From contig JBFGIA010000121.1 in the NCBI GenBank assembly GCA_041577935.1, positions 1 through 5,691 on the forward strand: DNA of 5,691 nt, in the 5' to 3' direction. Numbering within the stretch: the stretch's first letter is position 1; each line of letters starts with the position of its first letter. Source of the stretch: CAMYLR01 sp041577935. GTDB taxonomy: Bacteria; Gemmatimonadota; Gemmatimonadetes; JACCXV01; JAHWKZ01. Both the position numbers and the translations under genes were made by a program. The notes under the pieces were generated by a model that worked only from the letters and a program-made list of their open reading frames with translations, ran no database searches and was not told the DNA's origin. Of this stretch, positions 5,675 to 5,691 are shown piece by piece.

Positions 5675-5691
5675 CGGTTCGCCGTCGCGGC

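Overview
The window looks like ordinary chromosomal DNA from a GC-rich (about 60% by eye), probably Gram-negative bacterium. The lipoprotein repeats combine an HGRKWxDxNGDG opening, an invariant IREVVPDGF(V/M)QTFP and an EGxDFGNQ ending. I associate that style with Planctomycetota and some other environmental or marine bacteria, so a planctomycete-like host is a reasonable but weak guess. There is no rRNA, tRNA, CRISPR array, insertion sequence or phage gene.

Layout, left to right. (1) Positions 3-176 (+) are the last 57 codons of a gene cut by the window edge. They resemble the C-terminus of an enolase-superfamily dipeptide (L-Ala-D/L-Glu type) epimerase. (2) Convergent with it, 201-2540 (-) encodes a 779-residue predicted lipoprotein. 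It has six tandem SdrD_B-like domains of about 116 residues, each with two acidic calcium-loop-like motifs, and a short Cys/His tail with an AHLxHGD motif. Part of the repeat tract is a very recent 348-bp tandem duplication. (3) A 327-bp divergent intergenic region (2541-2867) carries a good candidate promoter for the lipoprotein and a weaker one for the next operon. (4) Three tightly packed + genes follow: a RimB-like protease (2868-3335, or from TTG 2883), a full-length RimK glutamate ligase (3332-4234, 300 aa) and an AstE/aspartoacylase-family zinc hydrolase (4236-5192). The first pair overlap as ATGA and the second pair are separated by one base. (5) Convergent with that operon, 5234-5674 (-) encodes an unrecognised acidic 146-residue protein.

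How they may work together. RimK is an ATP-grasp ligase that adds glutamate to a carboxyl terminus; in E. coli the target is ribosomal protein S6. RimB is a known RimK operon partner. The AstE/ASPA family has a zinc-carboxypeptidase-like fold. The operon therefore reads as a writer with two candidate erasers of glutamyl tags or glutamyl peptides. The dipeptide epimerase fragment about 2.7 kb upstream, on the same strand, also belongs to a family with members acting on glutamyl dipeptides, but the lipoprotein gene and promoter region separate it from the operon. The RimB-RimK-AstE arrangement is known, so the window holds no clearly new system. The points most worth following are the writer/eraser logic, the aspartic-protease-like motifs in the so-called zinc protease, the possible TTG start, and the actively duplicating lipoprotein repeats.
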